This document shows positions 45,494-59,200 of a stretch of 64,000 nucleotides of DNA, piece by piece. This DNA comes from Roseiarcus sp963774195 (lineage in GTDB: Bacteria > Pseudomonadota > Alphaproteobacteria > Rhizobiales > Beijerinckiaceae): positions 62,001-126,000 of the forward strand of contig CAVZDY010000006.1 of the NCBI GenBank assembly GCA_963774195.1. Direction: 5' to 3'. Position 1 is the first letter of the stretch, and the number at the start of each line of letters is the position of its first letter. The notes beneath the pieces were generated by a model. That model was not told the origin of the DNA. It worked only from the letters and a program-made list of their open reading frames with translations, and did no database searches. The translations under genes were made by a program, and so were the position numbers.

Positions 45494-45937
45494 CTACCCG
45501 ACGTAGCGCGCGATGTTCTTCACTTGCACGCCCCACCCCTGATCGTTCATCCGGAAAGCCTCGTCGCGGCGAGCGGCGGGGACTTGATCGAAACCGGATT
45601 CGCTGATGACAAGCTGCACGCCCGACTCTGTCGGCTGCAACCGAAACTCGACGAGCGTCGGCTGCTCCGCCGAATAGTCTATGCCGGGATCAATCGCGTA
45701 GGGGCGCCACGTGAAGCCGAAGAGCGTCTCAGGCTCGATCGTCTGCACGTCCGCTTGCCAGACGAGATGCTCGTAACCGGGATGCGTAACTTGGCCGCGC
45801 GCCGTCTCGCCGACGACGAATGGCCCCTCGAGCGCGACGCCGAACCATGCGCCGAATTCGCGATAGTCCGCCAAAGCGCGCCACACACTCGAGAGCGACG
45901 CGTCGAGTTCCACCGACTTCTCGATTCGATCGCTCAT
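45494..45937 (-). CDS. SRPBCC (AHSA1/ATPase-activator-like) domain protein
   Basis: A 147-residue START/SRPBCC fold protein. It begins IEKSVELDASLSSVWRALAD, the usual first strand and helix, followed by FGAWFGVALEGPFVVGETA and FGFTWRPYAIDPG, ending with the long C-terminal helix FRMNDQGWGVQVKNIARYV. Members bind hydrophobic ligands or act as stress-related domains; no specific role can be read. GGGAGGG precedes the start at 45937. It follows an MFS gene on the same strand, 112 bases upstream of it in transcription order. Confidence 0.82.
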   Translation of the reverse strand: MSDRIEKSVELDASLSSVWRALADYREFGAWFGVALEGPFVVGETARGQVTHPGYEHLVWQADVQTIEPETLFGFTWRPYAIDPGIDYSAEQPTLVEFRLQPTESGVQLVISESGFDQVPAARRDEAFRMNDQGWGVQVKNIARYVG

Positions 45938-46143
45938 GCCGCCCTCCCGGTTCGCCCAGAGTAATCGATCGAGCGCGCACGGCGCAATCACGGGCCTTCT
46001 CAGGAAGAACGAGGCGAAGCGCCTCTTATCGCCCGCGACCGTCCGGCGGATGGCTTCGCGGCGGTGTTCGCCGCCAACCTGCAGGCACAAGAGCGCGTCC
46101 CTCTCGGTGATGAAGCGAGAGCTGCGCCCCGTGCCCGCCCCCG

Positions 46144-46377
46144 TCAATTATCGTCGTCGTTCGGTACGCAGCGATAGCCGTTCCCGTTCGGCGCATTGAT
46201 TCCGTGGAAGCCGGGCGAACACTTGTCAGCGTACCACTGCACCGTCGTCGCCGAAGTCTTGAACCCGCGCGGCGGCGTCATCGCCGCATTCGCGATCGCG
46301 CTGACGCACAAAAGCGCGCCTGCGCCAATGGCGGCGACGAATGCGCTCTTCAATGCGGCGCGTCTCTGAACAAGCAT
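46144..46377 (-). CDS. Small exported protein, unknown function
   Basis: A 77-residue protein with a signal peptide containing twin Arg (MLVQRRAALKSAFVAAIGAG, cleavage near ANAA). The mature part is about 40 residues with two Cys (DKCSPGFHGINAPNGNGYRC) that could form a disulfide, and an Asp-rich end. I do not recognise the family. The ATG at 46377 has AGGAG eight bases upstream; an in-frame GTG nine bases earlier overlaps that ribosome site and is less likely. Confidence 0.65.
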   Translation of the reverse strand: MLVQRRAALKSAFVAAIGAGALLCVSAIANAAMTPPRGFKTSATTVQWYADKCSPGFHGINAPNGNGYRCVPNDDDN

Positions 46378-46532
46378 ATCCGTCACTCCTCACGCCAACG
46401 TGAAAATGTCAGTTGCGTCTACAGAGTATGCAGATATGCACAAATGTTGGCGTTGCGAGACGTACTAAGGATGATCTTTCCGTGATGAAACGCGGATTTA
46501 GCCGCTCTCGTCAGTTCAATGTTTTGCGCGAC

Positions 46533-47357
46533 CTATAGTTCCGTTTTCTTCGGCCGATTGCGCTTGCGCGTCTGAACCTCGACGCGCGGGCCCTCGACGA
46601 GGCGCACCACCGCGCCCCAGAGCGTGCGCACGTCCTGCTCGGTGAGCGCCATGCGGTGGAACATATTGCGCAGGTTGCGGCGCATGCCCGGCTTCTTGGT
46701 GACAGGGCGAAAAAAGCCCGCGTCCTCGAGCTTGCCTTCCAGGAACTCGAAGAAGGCGATCGCCATCTCGCGCGTCGCAGGCGGCGAGATGGCGCGCGCG
46801 ATGGCCGGCGCCGGGGGCGCGTCCCCGTGCGCGTTCTTGAACCACTCGTAGCCGACGAGCAGCACCGCCTGCGCGAGATTGAGCGAGGCGTAGGCCGGAT
46901 TGGCGGGAAAGGTGAGAACGGCGTCCGCCAGCGCGACTTCGTCGTTGTCGAGGCCAGTGCGCTCGGGCCCGAATAGAACGCCGCGCTTTTGCCCGGCGCC
47001 GACCGTCTCCGCCATCGCGAACGACGGGGCGACCACCGGCTTCATCTGGCCGCGCTCCCGCGCGGTCGCCGCGTAGAGAAAATTGAGGTCGGAGACCGCG
47101 GCCTCGAGACTGTCGAACACGCGCGCCCCGTCGAGCAGATGCGCGGCGCCGGCCGCCGCCGCATAAGCGACGTCGCGATATTCGTCGACTCGCGGCCAGC
47201 CCTCGCGCGGATTGACGAGCCTCAGATCGTCGAGGCCGAAATTGGCCATCGCCCGCGCGCACATGCCGATGTTTACGGCGAGTTGCGGGCGCACGAGGAT
47301 GACCGCCGGCCCGCCGGCGAATACTTCCCTGCTCCGATCCGTTCCGGCGCCCACCAT
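46533..47357 (-). CDS. trmJ: tRNA (cytidine/uridine-32-2'-O)-methyltransferase, TrmJ-like
   Basis: A 274-residue SpoU/TrmH-family methyltransferase. The knotted SAM-binding fold shows PAVILVRPQLAVNIGMCARAM (motif 1), RGVLFGPERTGLDNDEV (motif 2) and NPAYASLNLAQAVLLVGYE (motif 3). The C-terminal extension with MRRNLRNMFHRMALTEQDVRTL, split over its length, is typical of TrmJ, which methylates the anticodon-loop position 32. The start at 47357 is four bases from the stop of the upstream ELM1-like gene, so the two are probably cotranscribed. Confidence 0.85.
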   Translation of the reverse strand: MVGAGTDRSREVFAGGPAVILVRPQLAVNIGMCARAMANFGLDDLRLVNPREGWPRVDEYRDVAYAAAAGAAHLLDGARVFDSLEAAVSDLNFLYAATARERGQMKPVVAPSFAMAETVGAGQKRGVLFGPERTGLDNDEVALADAVLTFPANPAYASLNLAQAVLLVGYEWFKNAHGDAPPAPAIARAISPPATREMAIAFFEFLEGKLEDAGFFRPVTKKPGMRRNLRNMFHRMALTEQDVRTLWGAVVRLVEGPRVEVQTRKRNRPKKTEL

Positions 47358-47361
47358 GGCT

Positions 47362-48336
47362 CTAGGCCGCCGCCGCGCGCAAGGCGAGGAAACGTCGGGC
47401 GATCTCATGCGCGACGACGCCGCTCGAATCGATCGGCTCGTAGGAGAAGCGTTCGATCGCGCCGGCGAAGCGCCGCACGGCGCCAAGCCGCTCCAGAGCG
47501 TCGATCGATGCGGCGAGCTTGCGCGAGGCGCCGCCCGAGGGCTCGAACACATGCACGGGCACGCCGGTCACCGTCGCCTCACCCACCATGTTAGCGCTGT
47601 CGCCGGTAACCAGAATGGCGTCGGCGAGCGCGAGAAGAGACGGGTAAGGGTTATCGCCCTCTCCGTCCCAAATGAAGCCCGGAGCATCGCCGAGGCCTTC
47701 CCGCACGGCGGCGAGAAGGTCCGGCGTCGTGCGGCGCGACGGCGTCGCCGCCACGCTGTAGCCCTGAGCGACAATCGCCCGGATTGCCTCCCCGAGACGA
47801 GCGACGTCATCGGCAGTGAAATGCTGCGCGCCGCTCGGCCCGCCCAAGACAATCGCGCAGCGCGGCCCCGGCAAAGCAGCGATGCGCGGGTCAGGCGCGG
47901 CGCGAGACGCGGCGAGCCGGCGGGCCGAGAAGGGATGCGGCGACGTCAGCGTCGTCACGACATTCGGCCCCCGCAACCGATCGTGCTCGGGCGTCCAGAT
48001 GAGATCCATGCTGGCGTGCGCAAAGCGCGGATCCTGGAGGCATACCGCGAAAACGCGCGAGCGGCCCGCGCGCTTGAAACCTCTGAGGTAAGGCACCGTG
48101 ACGCGCCCACAAGCGATCACGATGTCCGGAAGCGGGTCTTTCAGAAGCGCTGCGTCGCGCGGATCAATCGGCCCGTAGGGCGAGAGCGCAGCGAAGAGCG
48201 GGCGCGGATCGACGGCCTGCCTGATATAAGGAACGCCGAGCGACTCGGCGATCCCGATCGCATTGGTCTCGTGTCCCGCCTTGCCGGAACCAAGCAGAAG
48301 GACGCGCACGCCCTCGCCAAGCAGCGCGTCCTGCAT
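47362..48336 (-). CDS. ELM1/mitochondrial-fission-type protein (DUF1022)
   Basis: A 324-residue protein of the ELM1/GRDP family, found in alphaproteobacteria and plant mitochondria. The sequence resembles a nucleotide-sugar glycosyltransferase fold: VLLLGSGKAGHETNAIGIAE at the start, VTVPYLRGFKRAG, GPRCAIVLGGPSGAQHF and the conserved VTGDSANMVGEA near residue 245. Plant ELM1 recruits a dynamin for mitochondrial fission; the bacterial role is not established. It lies between TrmJ and an exported protein gene on one strand with gaps of four and six bases, indicating an operon. Confidence 0.8.
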   Translation of the reverse strand: MQDALLGEGVRVLLLGSGKAGHETNAIGIAESLGVPYIRQAVDPRPLFAALSPYGPIDPRDAALLKDPLPDIVIACGRVTVPYLRGFKRAGRSRVFAVCLQDPRFAHASMDLIWTPEHDRLRGPNVVTTLTSPHPFSARRLAASRAAPDPRIAALPGPRCAIVLGGPSGAQHFTADDVARLGEAIRAIVAQGYSVAATPSRRTTPDLLAAVREGLGDAPGFIWDGEGDNPYPSLLALADAILVTGDSANMVGEATVTGVPVHVFEPSGGASRKLAASIDALERLGAVRRFAGAIERFSYEPIDSSGVVAHEIARRFLALRAAAA

Positions 48337-48342
48337 CGATGA

Positions 48343-48849
48343 TTAAAGTCCCATCTTCCCGGGCAGCCATTGAGCGAAGCTCTGAGCGAGCGTCTGGACT
48401 CGGCGGCGCGTGATGTCCTCTTGATACGGCTGATTCTGGTAGGTGTTGGCGCCGACCGCGGAATAAAGCGGATACGCCCCGATCTGCTCGCCGCGCGGGC
48501 CGAGCACGATCGCGCTCCCCTGAATGCCGTCGATCGCGTCGGCGGCCGGATTGCCGAACGTGGAGTGCTCGGGCCCCAAGAACACCTCGTCGACGCGCGC
48601 CACCAAGGTCGGCGCGCCGCGAGCGCCCGGCGTCAAATATTGCGCGAACGACCGATGCAACGCCGCCGGCAAGACCGCGGCGACCCAATCCGCGTATTGG
48701 TCATTCCCGTTTTCACGCAACGGCCCGACATCGACCCGGATCGCTCCGAATTTGGCGGCCTCCGGCGCGGCGAGCGCAACGCCCGGCGCAACGGCAAGCG
48801 CGCCCATACCCGCCAAAGCGGCGCGGCGCGTCACAAGACGATTAATCAT
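48343..48849 (-). CDS. Exported protein of unknown function
   Basis: A 168-residue protein with an N-terminal twin-Arg signal (LVTRRAALAGMGALAVAPG, cleavage near ALAA). The mature domain contains IRVDVGPLRENGNDQYADW, VARVDEVFLGPEHSTFGN and GSAIVLGPRGEQIGAYPLYSA. I do not recognise a characterised family. It begins a three-gene minus-strand operon with the ELM1-like and TrmJ genes. Confidence 0.75.
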   Translation of the reverse strand: MINRLVTRRAALAGMGALAVAPGVALAAPEAAKFGAIRVDVGPLRENGNDQYADWVAAVLPAALHRSFAQYLTPGARGAPTLVARVDEVFLGPEHSTFGNPAADAIDGIQGSAIVLGPRGEQIGAYPLYSAVGANTYQNQPYQEDITRRRVQTLAQSFAQWLPGKMGL

Positions 48850-48896
48850 TTACGTCTCCCGAGCTGCGCCCGCCGTCCTAGCAGCGGGCGTGCTGC

Positions 48897-49370
48897 TCAA
48901 ATATAAGCCACTTTGAGAATTTCGTAGCTCTTGCCGCCGCCAGGAGTATTCACTTCGACGCTATCGCCTACTTTTTTGCCAATCAGCGCGCGTCCGGTGG
49001 GGGACGTGACCGAAACCTTGCCCGCCTTCACGTCCGCCTCGCTCTCGCCCACAATCTGGAAAATCTTTTCGACCTCGGTGTCCTCGTCGATCAGACTCAC
49101 CGTTGCGCCGAATTTGATGGTCGAGCCCGACAGCTTGGAGACGTCGATCACCTCCGCGCGCTGGAGCAGGTCCTCCAGCTCGACGATACGGCCTTCGTTC
49201 AGAGACTGCTGCTCTTTGGCGGAGTGATATTCGGCGTTCTCCGAGAGGTCGCCATGCGCACGCGCTTCCGAGATCGCCTGAATGATCCGCGGACGCTCCA
49301 CCTTCTGGCGCCTCGAAAACTCAGCCTCCAGGGCGGCATGGCCGGAGGCTGTGATCGGAATTCTTTCCAT
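48897..49370 (-). CDS. greA: Transcription elongation factor GreA
   Basis: A 157-residue factor that rescues backtracked RNA polymerase. The N-terminal coiled coil ends in the acidic tip HGDLSENAEYHSAKE that reaches into the polymerase secondary channel; the C-terminal globular domain shows IVGESEADVKAGKVSVTSP and GRALIGKKVGDSVEV. Length and motifs are standard. It follows carB on the same strand with a 59-base gap. Confidence 0.96.
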   Translation of the reverse strand: MERIPITASGHAALEAEFSRRQKVERPRIIQAISEARAHGDLSENAEYHSAKEQQSLNEGRIVELEDLLQRAEVIDVSKLSGSTIKFGATVSLIDEDTEVEKIFQIVGESEADVKAGKVSVTSPTGRALIGKKVGDSVEVNTPGGGKSYEILKVAYI

Positions 49371-49429
49371 CGCTTAACCTGCCTCGAATCCCAAAAACTT
49401 TGCTCCGCAATCGACGCCGACGCGTCGAA

Positions 49430-52753
<3,324 letters not shown>

Positions 52754-53109
52754 CAGGTCCTCTAGGTCGGGCGCGCCCGCGCCGGCGCGCAAAAAAAGGC
52801 CGCGCCGCGGGTCCCAACCGCGATGCGTCCTCATACAAGGCCCAGAATCCCCCCGTTTCGGGAAAATCCGGCCCACCGGGCCGCCGCCGTCCGCCCTGGC
52901 CAGAGGCGCGCCCCGGCCGTACTAGACGAGATTTCGCACGGGGGGAAGGGCGCCAAGCGCTCGAGCTGCGCTGCGGGCGCAATAGCTCGTCGGAACCATA
53001 TCGCACGCTGGCGCATTCTCCGTTGGCGGCTTGGGCGTTGTCCGCCGCCACGTTGTCGCCCAATCGGTCTCGTTCATCGCCACGTCCAGATTCTCGACGA
53101 GGACCCTTG
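52754..53109. other. Divergent intergenic region carB / MscS gene
   Basis: About 356 bases. It contains a GC-rich inverted repeat (around 52768-52788) beside a seven-A run, in what would be the carB leader; on the carB strand the T-run comes before the stem, so it is not a classical terminator. No gene is supported. Confidence 0.4.
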
Positions 53110-55442
53110 ATGAAGCAGGCGAATATTTGCGCTCTCCTCCTCGCAATCTTCGTGCTCGCCCTGCCGGCGCGGGCTCAAACGGCGCCGCCCAAAGCAAATG
53201 ATCCGCCCCCGGCGAATGGGAGCGCCCTGACCCCGGCCGAGGCCGCCCGGGCGCTGGACGTTCTGAACGACCCCGCCAAGCAAGCCCAGTTGATCGACAC
53301 GCTGCGAGCGGTCGCCAAGGCCGCGCCGACTGTCCCCGCCGCGCCAAAGCCCGCAGCGCCGCCGTCGCATCTGTCGCTCCAACCCAATGGTCTCGGCGCG
53401 CAATTCGTGGTCCTCGCGGCACGCTGGGCGAAGGACGCTTCGGGCGAGCTCGCAGCCGCCGCAGGCAGCGCCGCCGACCTTCCCGCGCTTGAGGGGGAGG
53501 TCACGATCCTCCTTGCCGACCCCACGGCGCGCGCCGAAACGCTGGAGGGCCTCCGGCGCGCCGCCATCGTCCTCGGCTCCGCAATCCTCGCCGAGGCGCT
53601 GGTCGCCCTCGCGTTGCGCCGCCAACGCGCGCGCCTCGAGATCGACAAGTCGCGCGACAAGGCCGAACCCCGGGAGCCTCCTGCGGAGGGCGCGGCCGCG
53701 CCCAGCGAAAGCCGGGAGGCAACCGACGACTGGCGGCTCGTGCGCCGGCTTCCGCTTGCCCTTCTCCGGCTCACGCTCTCGCTGCTGCCCATCGCCGCCT
53801 TCGCGACGACCGGCGGGCTGCTCGTGGCGGCGCAGATGGACGCTACAGACACGACCCGCGTCATCGTTCTCGAAGCGATCGAGGCCTACGTCGTGTTCCG
53901 CACCATCCTGTGCGCCGTCAGGATGCTCGCCTCCCCCGAGAATCGCCGGCTGCGGCTCATCCGGGTCAGCGACGACGACGCCGCCGACATCGAAAACTGG
54001 GCGCGATGGATCGCCGCCGTCACCATCTTCGGCGCGACGCTTGCCGAGACGGCGCAGCTGCTCGAGGCGAGCGCCCGCGTGCACAGCGCCATCGTCCGGG
54101 GCAGCGCCTTCCTGCTCGCCGCGACCGCTTTAGCCCTCGTGCTGCGCCGCCGCATGGCGATCGCGCAGTTCATACGGGCCAGGAACGACGCACAGGACGG
54201 CTGGGCGGCCTTGCGCAACCGGCTCGCCGACGTCTGGCACTATCTGGCGATCGTCGTCATCGTAACGTTCTGGCTTCTGTGGACCGTCAAACAGCAGGAC
54301 GGTTTCGCCCGCTCGCTTCAGCTCGTCGTCGTCAGCGCCGTCGTGCTCGTTTTTGCGCGCCTCGTCTCGATCGTGGCGCTGGGTCTGTGCGATCGCGCCA
54401 TCCATCTCAATCGCGATCTCGACGCGCGTCTGCATAAAGCTGGCGGCCGCGGGCGTTGGTACTATGCGTTGATGCGGGGCGTCGTGAAATTTGCCGTCGC
54501 CTGGGCAACGTTGATTTTGTTGCTGGAAATCTGGGGCTTCGACGCGCTGGCATTGTTCGAGGGGACCGCGATCGGCGCCCGCCTCCTCTCCGCCATCGTC
54601 ACGATTGGCGTGACGGCTGCGCTCGCGGTCGCCGTCTGGGAAGGGGCCAACGCGGCGGTCGAAAATCACCTCACGCGCCTCGCGCGCGAAGCGCGCTTCG
54701 CGCGGGCGGCGCGGCTGCGCACACTGTTGCCGCTGCTGCGCAGCACGATTCTGGTCTTCATCGTCGGCGTCGTCGGTTTGACCGTCCTGAGCGAAATCGG
54801 GGTGAATGTCGCTCCCCTGCTCGCCGGCGCCGGGATCGTCGGCATCGCGATCGGCTTCGGCTCGCAGAAACTGGTGCAGGACCTCATCACCGGTCTCTTT
54901 CTGCTGCTCGAGAACGCAGTGCAGGTGGGGGACTGGGTGACGGTCTCGGGTCTCTCCGGCAGCGTGGAGAATCTCTCCATCCGCACCATCCGCCTGCGCG
55001 CCGGCGACGGCTCGGTCCATATCGTGCCGTTCAGGCAGTCACCAGCGTCACCAATTCGAACCGCGGGGTCGGCAACGCCGCGGTGAGCGTCAGCATAGCC
55101 TTCGACGAGGACACGGATCGCGCCGGCGACGTGTTGCGTCAGATCGCCGCCGAGATGCGGCAGGAGCAGAAATTCAAGGCGGCCATGCTGACCGACCTCC
55201 AATTCTGGGGCGTCGACAAGGTCGACGCCGTCAGCGCCACCCTCGTCGGCCAGATCGTCTGCACCGACACCGGCCGCTGGGAGGTGCAGCGCGAATTCAA
55301 CCGGCGCATGAAGCAGCGCTTCCAGCAGTTGGGCATCGCCATCGCGCCGCCCAGCACATCAGTGATGCTTCAAGCAGGTCGCTCGGAGGGTTCTCCGCCG
55401 GCCGAGGAAAGCGACACGAAGATCAGATCCGTGCGCGGCTGA
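53110..55442 (+). pseudogene. MscS-family mechanosensitive channel, one frameshift
   Basis: A large MscS-type channel: signal peptide (MKQANICALLLAIFVLALPA), a periplasmic/Ala-rich N-terminal region, about 8-10 helices and the pore and beta domain GAGIVGIAIGFGSQKLVQDL then FLLLENAVQVGDWV. Just after GSVHIVPF (about 55033) the frame shifts: one frame ends quickly at 55086, the other continues TSVTNSNRGVGNAAVSVSIA to a stop at 55442. Adding one base near 55035 gives a 777-residue protein. The context here (TTCAGGCAGTC) differs from the other frameshifts in the window and is a base loss rather than a gain. Confidence 0.82.
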
Positions 55443-55449
55443 AGGCGCC

Positions 55450-55755
55450 TCACTCCTCCGGCTCGGTCGTAAAGGTCAGGGGGTGGCCGCTCGCCCGGGC
55501 CATGTCGGTCGCGCGCGTCGCCTTGCTTTCGGCGACGTCGCGCGTGAACACCGCGACGACGCAAACGCCGAGCCGATGCGCCGTCATCATCACTCGGTAG
55601 GCCTGCTCCTCGCCGAGGCGGAACTCGGCCTTCAGCACCGTCACGACGAAGTCGCGCGGCGTATAGTCGTCGTTGAGCAGCAGGACCTTATGCAAGCGCG
55701 GACGCTCGGTCTTGGCGCGCGTTTTCGCGCGCGGCTTGGCGTCGATGTCGCTCAT
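55450..55755 (-). CDS. clpS: ATP-dependent Clp protease adaptor, ClpS2 type
   Basis: A 101-residue adaptor that delivers N-degron substrates to ClpAP. Core motif LHKVLLLNDDYTPRDFVV holds the NDD substrate-pocket residues, MMTAHRLG contains the conserved His, and AESKATRATDMARASGHPL leads to the ending FTTEPEE typical of the alphaproteobacterial ClpS2 paralogue. The basic, Arg/Lys-rich N-terminal tail (residues 2-20) is the ClpA-engaging extension. clpA is not adjacent. It converges with the MscS-family gene, eight bases apart. Confidence 0.9.
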   Translation of the reverse strand: MSDIDAKPRAKTRAKTERPRLHKVLLLNDDYTPRDFVVTVLKAEFRLGEEQAYRVMMTAHRLGVCVVAVFTRDVAESKATRATDMARASGHPLTFTTEPEE

Positions 55756-55874
55756 CGCCGTGACTCCTGCTCGTCTTGTCGGATCGCTGGTCGCCGGGGA
55801 GCGTAGCGCCGGGGCGACCACTCAGCATCTCCATCTTTCACCTTGGCGAAATTGTGGAGCATCCGGTTGGGCTT

Positions 55875-56141
55875 TCAGCCGAACCGCTGCCGCGCCTTCT
55901 CGCGCGCCTTGGCGGCTTCGTGCTCGCGCTCGCGGGCCGGCTGGCTGGTCTGAAGCGAGGCGATCAACCGTCGCGCCGCCTCCGCGACCTCCTCGACCGC
56001 CGTCTCGAAGGCCGCCGCGTTGGCCTGCGAGGGGTGCGTGAAGCCGCTCAGTTTGCGCACGAACTGCAACGCCGAGGCGTGGATTTCATCCTCGGTCGCC
56101 GGCGGATCGAAGTTGAAGAGGGTCTTGATGTTGCGGCACAT
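55875..56141 (-). CDS. DUF2277 family protein
   Basis: An 88-residue small protein recognised by MCRNIKTLFNFDPPATEDEI and LQFVRKLSGFTHPSQANAAA, the conserved blocks of DUF2277. The C-terminal third is charged and helical (QPAREREHEAAKAREKARQR). Function is unknown. It is next to clpS on the same strand with a 119-base gap and divergent from the adenylate cyclase gene. Confidence 0.85.
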   Translation of the reverse strand: MCRNIKTLFNFDPPATEDEIHASALQFVRKLSGFTHPSQANAAAFETAVEEVAEAARRLIASLQTSQPAREREHEAAKAREKARQRFG

Positions 56142-56243
56142 GGAGCGCTCCCTCGCGCCGAAAGGGTCATGGCGCTGCGTTTGGTCCTGCGCTAACGTCT
56201 CATCGGCTCCCGATCTCGGCAAGCTTTCGCGGGTTCGTCGCGG

Positions 56244-59200
56244 ATGAACTGCGCCAGTTGCGGAAACGATATTCAGAGCGGCTTTGCGTATTGCCCGAAA
56301 TGCGGCGCAAAGCAACCGCGCGCCTGCGCCCGCTGCGGCAATCCGTGTCCGCCGGACTTCGCCTTCTGCCCGAAGTGCGGCGCGGCGGTGAGCGGACCGG
56401 CGTCCGAAGCGTTGGACGCGCCGCCGCCCGTCGACCTTCGCCCGAAGCCGCCTCCTGCTCGAGGCCCGGAGCATCGCAGGCCGGCCGCCGGCAAACTCGA
56501 ACCGGACGCCGATCGACGCACGATCACCGTCCTGTTCGCCGATCTGAGCGGTTTCACGGCGCTCAGCGAGCAGCTCGATCCCGAGGTGATGCAGTCGCTT
56601 CAGAACGAGCTATTCGAGGAACTGACAGCGGCGGTGCAAAGCTTCGGCGGTTTCGTCGACAAGTTCATCGGCGACGCGATGCTGGCGCTGTTCGGCGCGC
56701 CGCTCGCGCATGAGGACGACCCTGAGCGGGCGCTCCACGCCGCCCTGGATATGGTGAAACGTTCGGCCCGCGTCGCTGTGCAGTGGCAGGCGCGAGCCGG
56801 GTCGGCGCTCGCTCTGCATATCGGCGTCAACACGGGGCCGGTGGTCGCCGGAGGCATCGGCGCGGGCGACGCCAGGGCCTATTCAGTGACCGGCGACACG
56901 GTCAACACCGCCCAGCGGCTGCAAGCCTTGGCGGGAGCGGGAGAAGCGCTGGTCGGCCCCCTCACCTACCGCCTGACGCGGCACGCCTTCGCTTACGATT
57001 CTCTCGGCGCGCTCGCATTGCGCGGAAAGGTCGGCGCCGTTCTGGTGCACCGCCTGCTTGGGCCGCTCGACGAGCCACGACCGGCGCGCGGGCTCGAAGC
57101 GCTTGGCCTCAGCGCGCCGATGATCGGGCGCGACGCCGAGCTCGCCCGCATCTTGAACTGCCTCGACGCCGCTTGCGGCGGCGCGGCCCAATTGGTGCGG
57201 CTGAGCGGCGAGGCGGGGATCGGAAAGTCGCGGCTCGTGAACGAGTTCCTCTCCCGAATGCGCGACGACGCGCGCTTCGCGGAGGTCGCCGTCCGCAGGG
57301 TCGCTTGCTCGTCGCTCGGGGAGCAATCCTACGGCACGCTTGCCGCCGTGGTGCGCAGCGCGACCGGCATCGGCCAGAAGGACACGCCGGCGGAGACTCG
57401 CGGCAAACTCACCGCCTTGTTGGCGGAGCTGCGGCTCCCGCCGGACGAAGCCCAGCGTCTCATGCCGCTCCTTTTCTACGTGCTCGGTCTCGGCGAGCCG
57501 GATGTCGCGCTCCGGCATGTCGAGCCGGAGCAGGTCCGGCGCCAGATCCTCTTCGCCCTGCGCACGATCTTCGAGCGCCGGCTGGCGCTTTCGCCGCTGC
57601 TCATCGTTATCGAGGATCTGCACTGGGCCAATTCGACCTCGCTGGAGACGCTGCGGTTCCTGATTGATCGGCTCGAACGCAGCCGGCTGATGCTGGTCGT
57701 CACGCATCGGCCGCTGTTCGAGGCGGATCATTTCGACGCCTGCCGAACTGGCCTCACCGCGCTACGGCTCGCGCCTTTGGGTCCAGCCGACGGACGGCGT
57801 CTGCTATCGGAATTGTTCGGAGCCGGCTGGAGCGAGGTCGCGCGCGACCTCGGCCAACGAATCCTCGAGCGCGCGGGCGGCAATCCGCTGTTCGTCGAGG
57901 AGATCGTGCGCGGCCTTATCGAAGTCGGCTCGCTGCGGCGAGAGGGCTCGCTATGGCGCATCATAAAGCGGGAGGCGGCGGCCGATATTCCCGCCAATAT
58001 CCACGCCTTGCTGCTGGCCCGCATGGACCGCCTGCCGCAAGAAGCGCGCCGGCTGGTCCAGGAGGCGGCGGCGATCGGTCCCCGCTTCGAGGCCGCCTTG
58101 CTCAAGTCTATCTCCACCGATCCGGGGAAAGTGGAGGCAGGCCTCGACCTGCTCTGCGACGCGGAGATTCTCGAAGAGGCCGCCGGCGTCGGGTCGGTTT
58201 CGCCGCAGGCCTATCGCTTCACGCAGACGATGCTGCACGACGTGATCTATCACAACCTCCTGTTGCAGCGGCGCACCGAAATGCACGCGCGCATCGGCGA
58301 AGCCTTGGAGCGGCTCTATGGGGAATATCCCACTCGGCTCGAAGACCTCGCCTTGCTAGGCCATCACTTCAGCCTCACCGATGCTAAAACGAAGGGGGTC
58401 CGCTATCTGATGGCGGCCGCCGACCGCGCGCGCGAGACCTACGCCAACGACGACGCCATCCGCCTCTATCGCCAGGCGCTCGCCGCGCTGACGAGCGCAG
58501 TCGATTTCGGACCTGAACGGCTCACGCTCTGCGAACGCATCGCCGATCTTTGCGGCCCGGCCGGCCAACGCGAGACCGCCCAGGAGCACTATCAAATGGT
58601 GCTGACGGTTTATGGCGCCGCCGCCGATCGCCCCGCCTCGGCGCGCATCCTGCGCAAGCTTGGCCGCCTGCTGTGGGACTCCGGCAAGCCGGATCAGGCG
58701 GAGGCGCACTACGGCAAGGCCGCGGAGTTGCTGGAGGGGACCGACGACATGATCGAGCGGGCGCACCTGATGCAGGAGCGTGGCCGTTTGGCTTTCCGCA
58801 CGGGCGATCAAGCCGCCGCGGCGAAATGGGCGGACGAGGCGCTCGGTTGCGTTGATGAGCTTGCGACGAACCTCGACGCGGAGGCCAGGGTCGAGGCCGC
58901 GCGTGCGACGGCGGAAGCGCTCAACACGAAGGGCGTCGCGCTGGCGCGGCTCGGGCGAAACCGCGACGCGCTGCGCGAGGTGGAGCGCAGCGTGACGGTC
59001 GCCGAAGCGGCCGGGCTCATCGGCGTCGCCTGTCGCGGCTACACCAATCTCGGCGTGCTTTACACCGTGATCGATCCGCGCAGGGCGATCGCAGTCAGCC
59101 AGCGCGGTCTCGATCAAGCCCGGCGGATCGGCGATCTCGGCTTCCAGGCTCGTCTGCTCGCCAATCTCGCCGTCGCCTTCTGCACTTTCACCGACCGCTG

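Noticed and set aside
52768..52795. GC-rich stem next to an A-run as a terminator
   Set aside because: On neither strand does the stem precede a T-run, and the carB gene starts, not ends, here.
53110..55086. Truncated MscS-type protein ending at 55086 as the true gene
   Set aside because: The following frame continues the family sequence at once to 55442, so a one-base error or mutation explains it better than a natural stop.
56258..57667. Other plus-strand frames overlapping the adenylate cyclase gene
   Set aside because: Out-of-frame Arg-rich translations within a gene whose own frame carries all the motifs.
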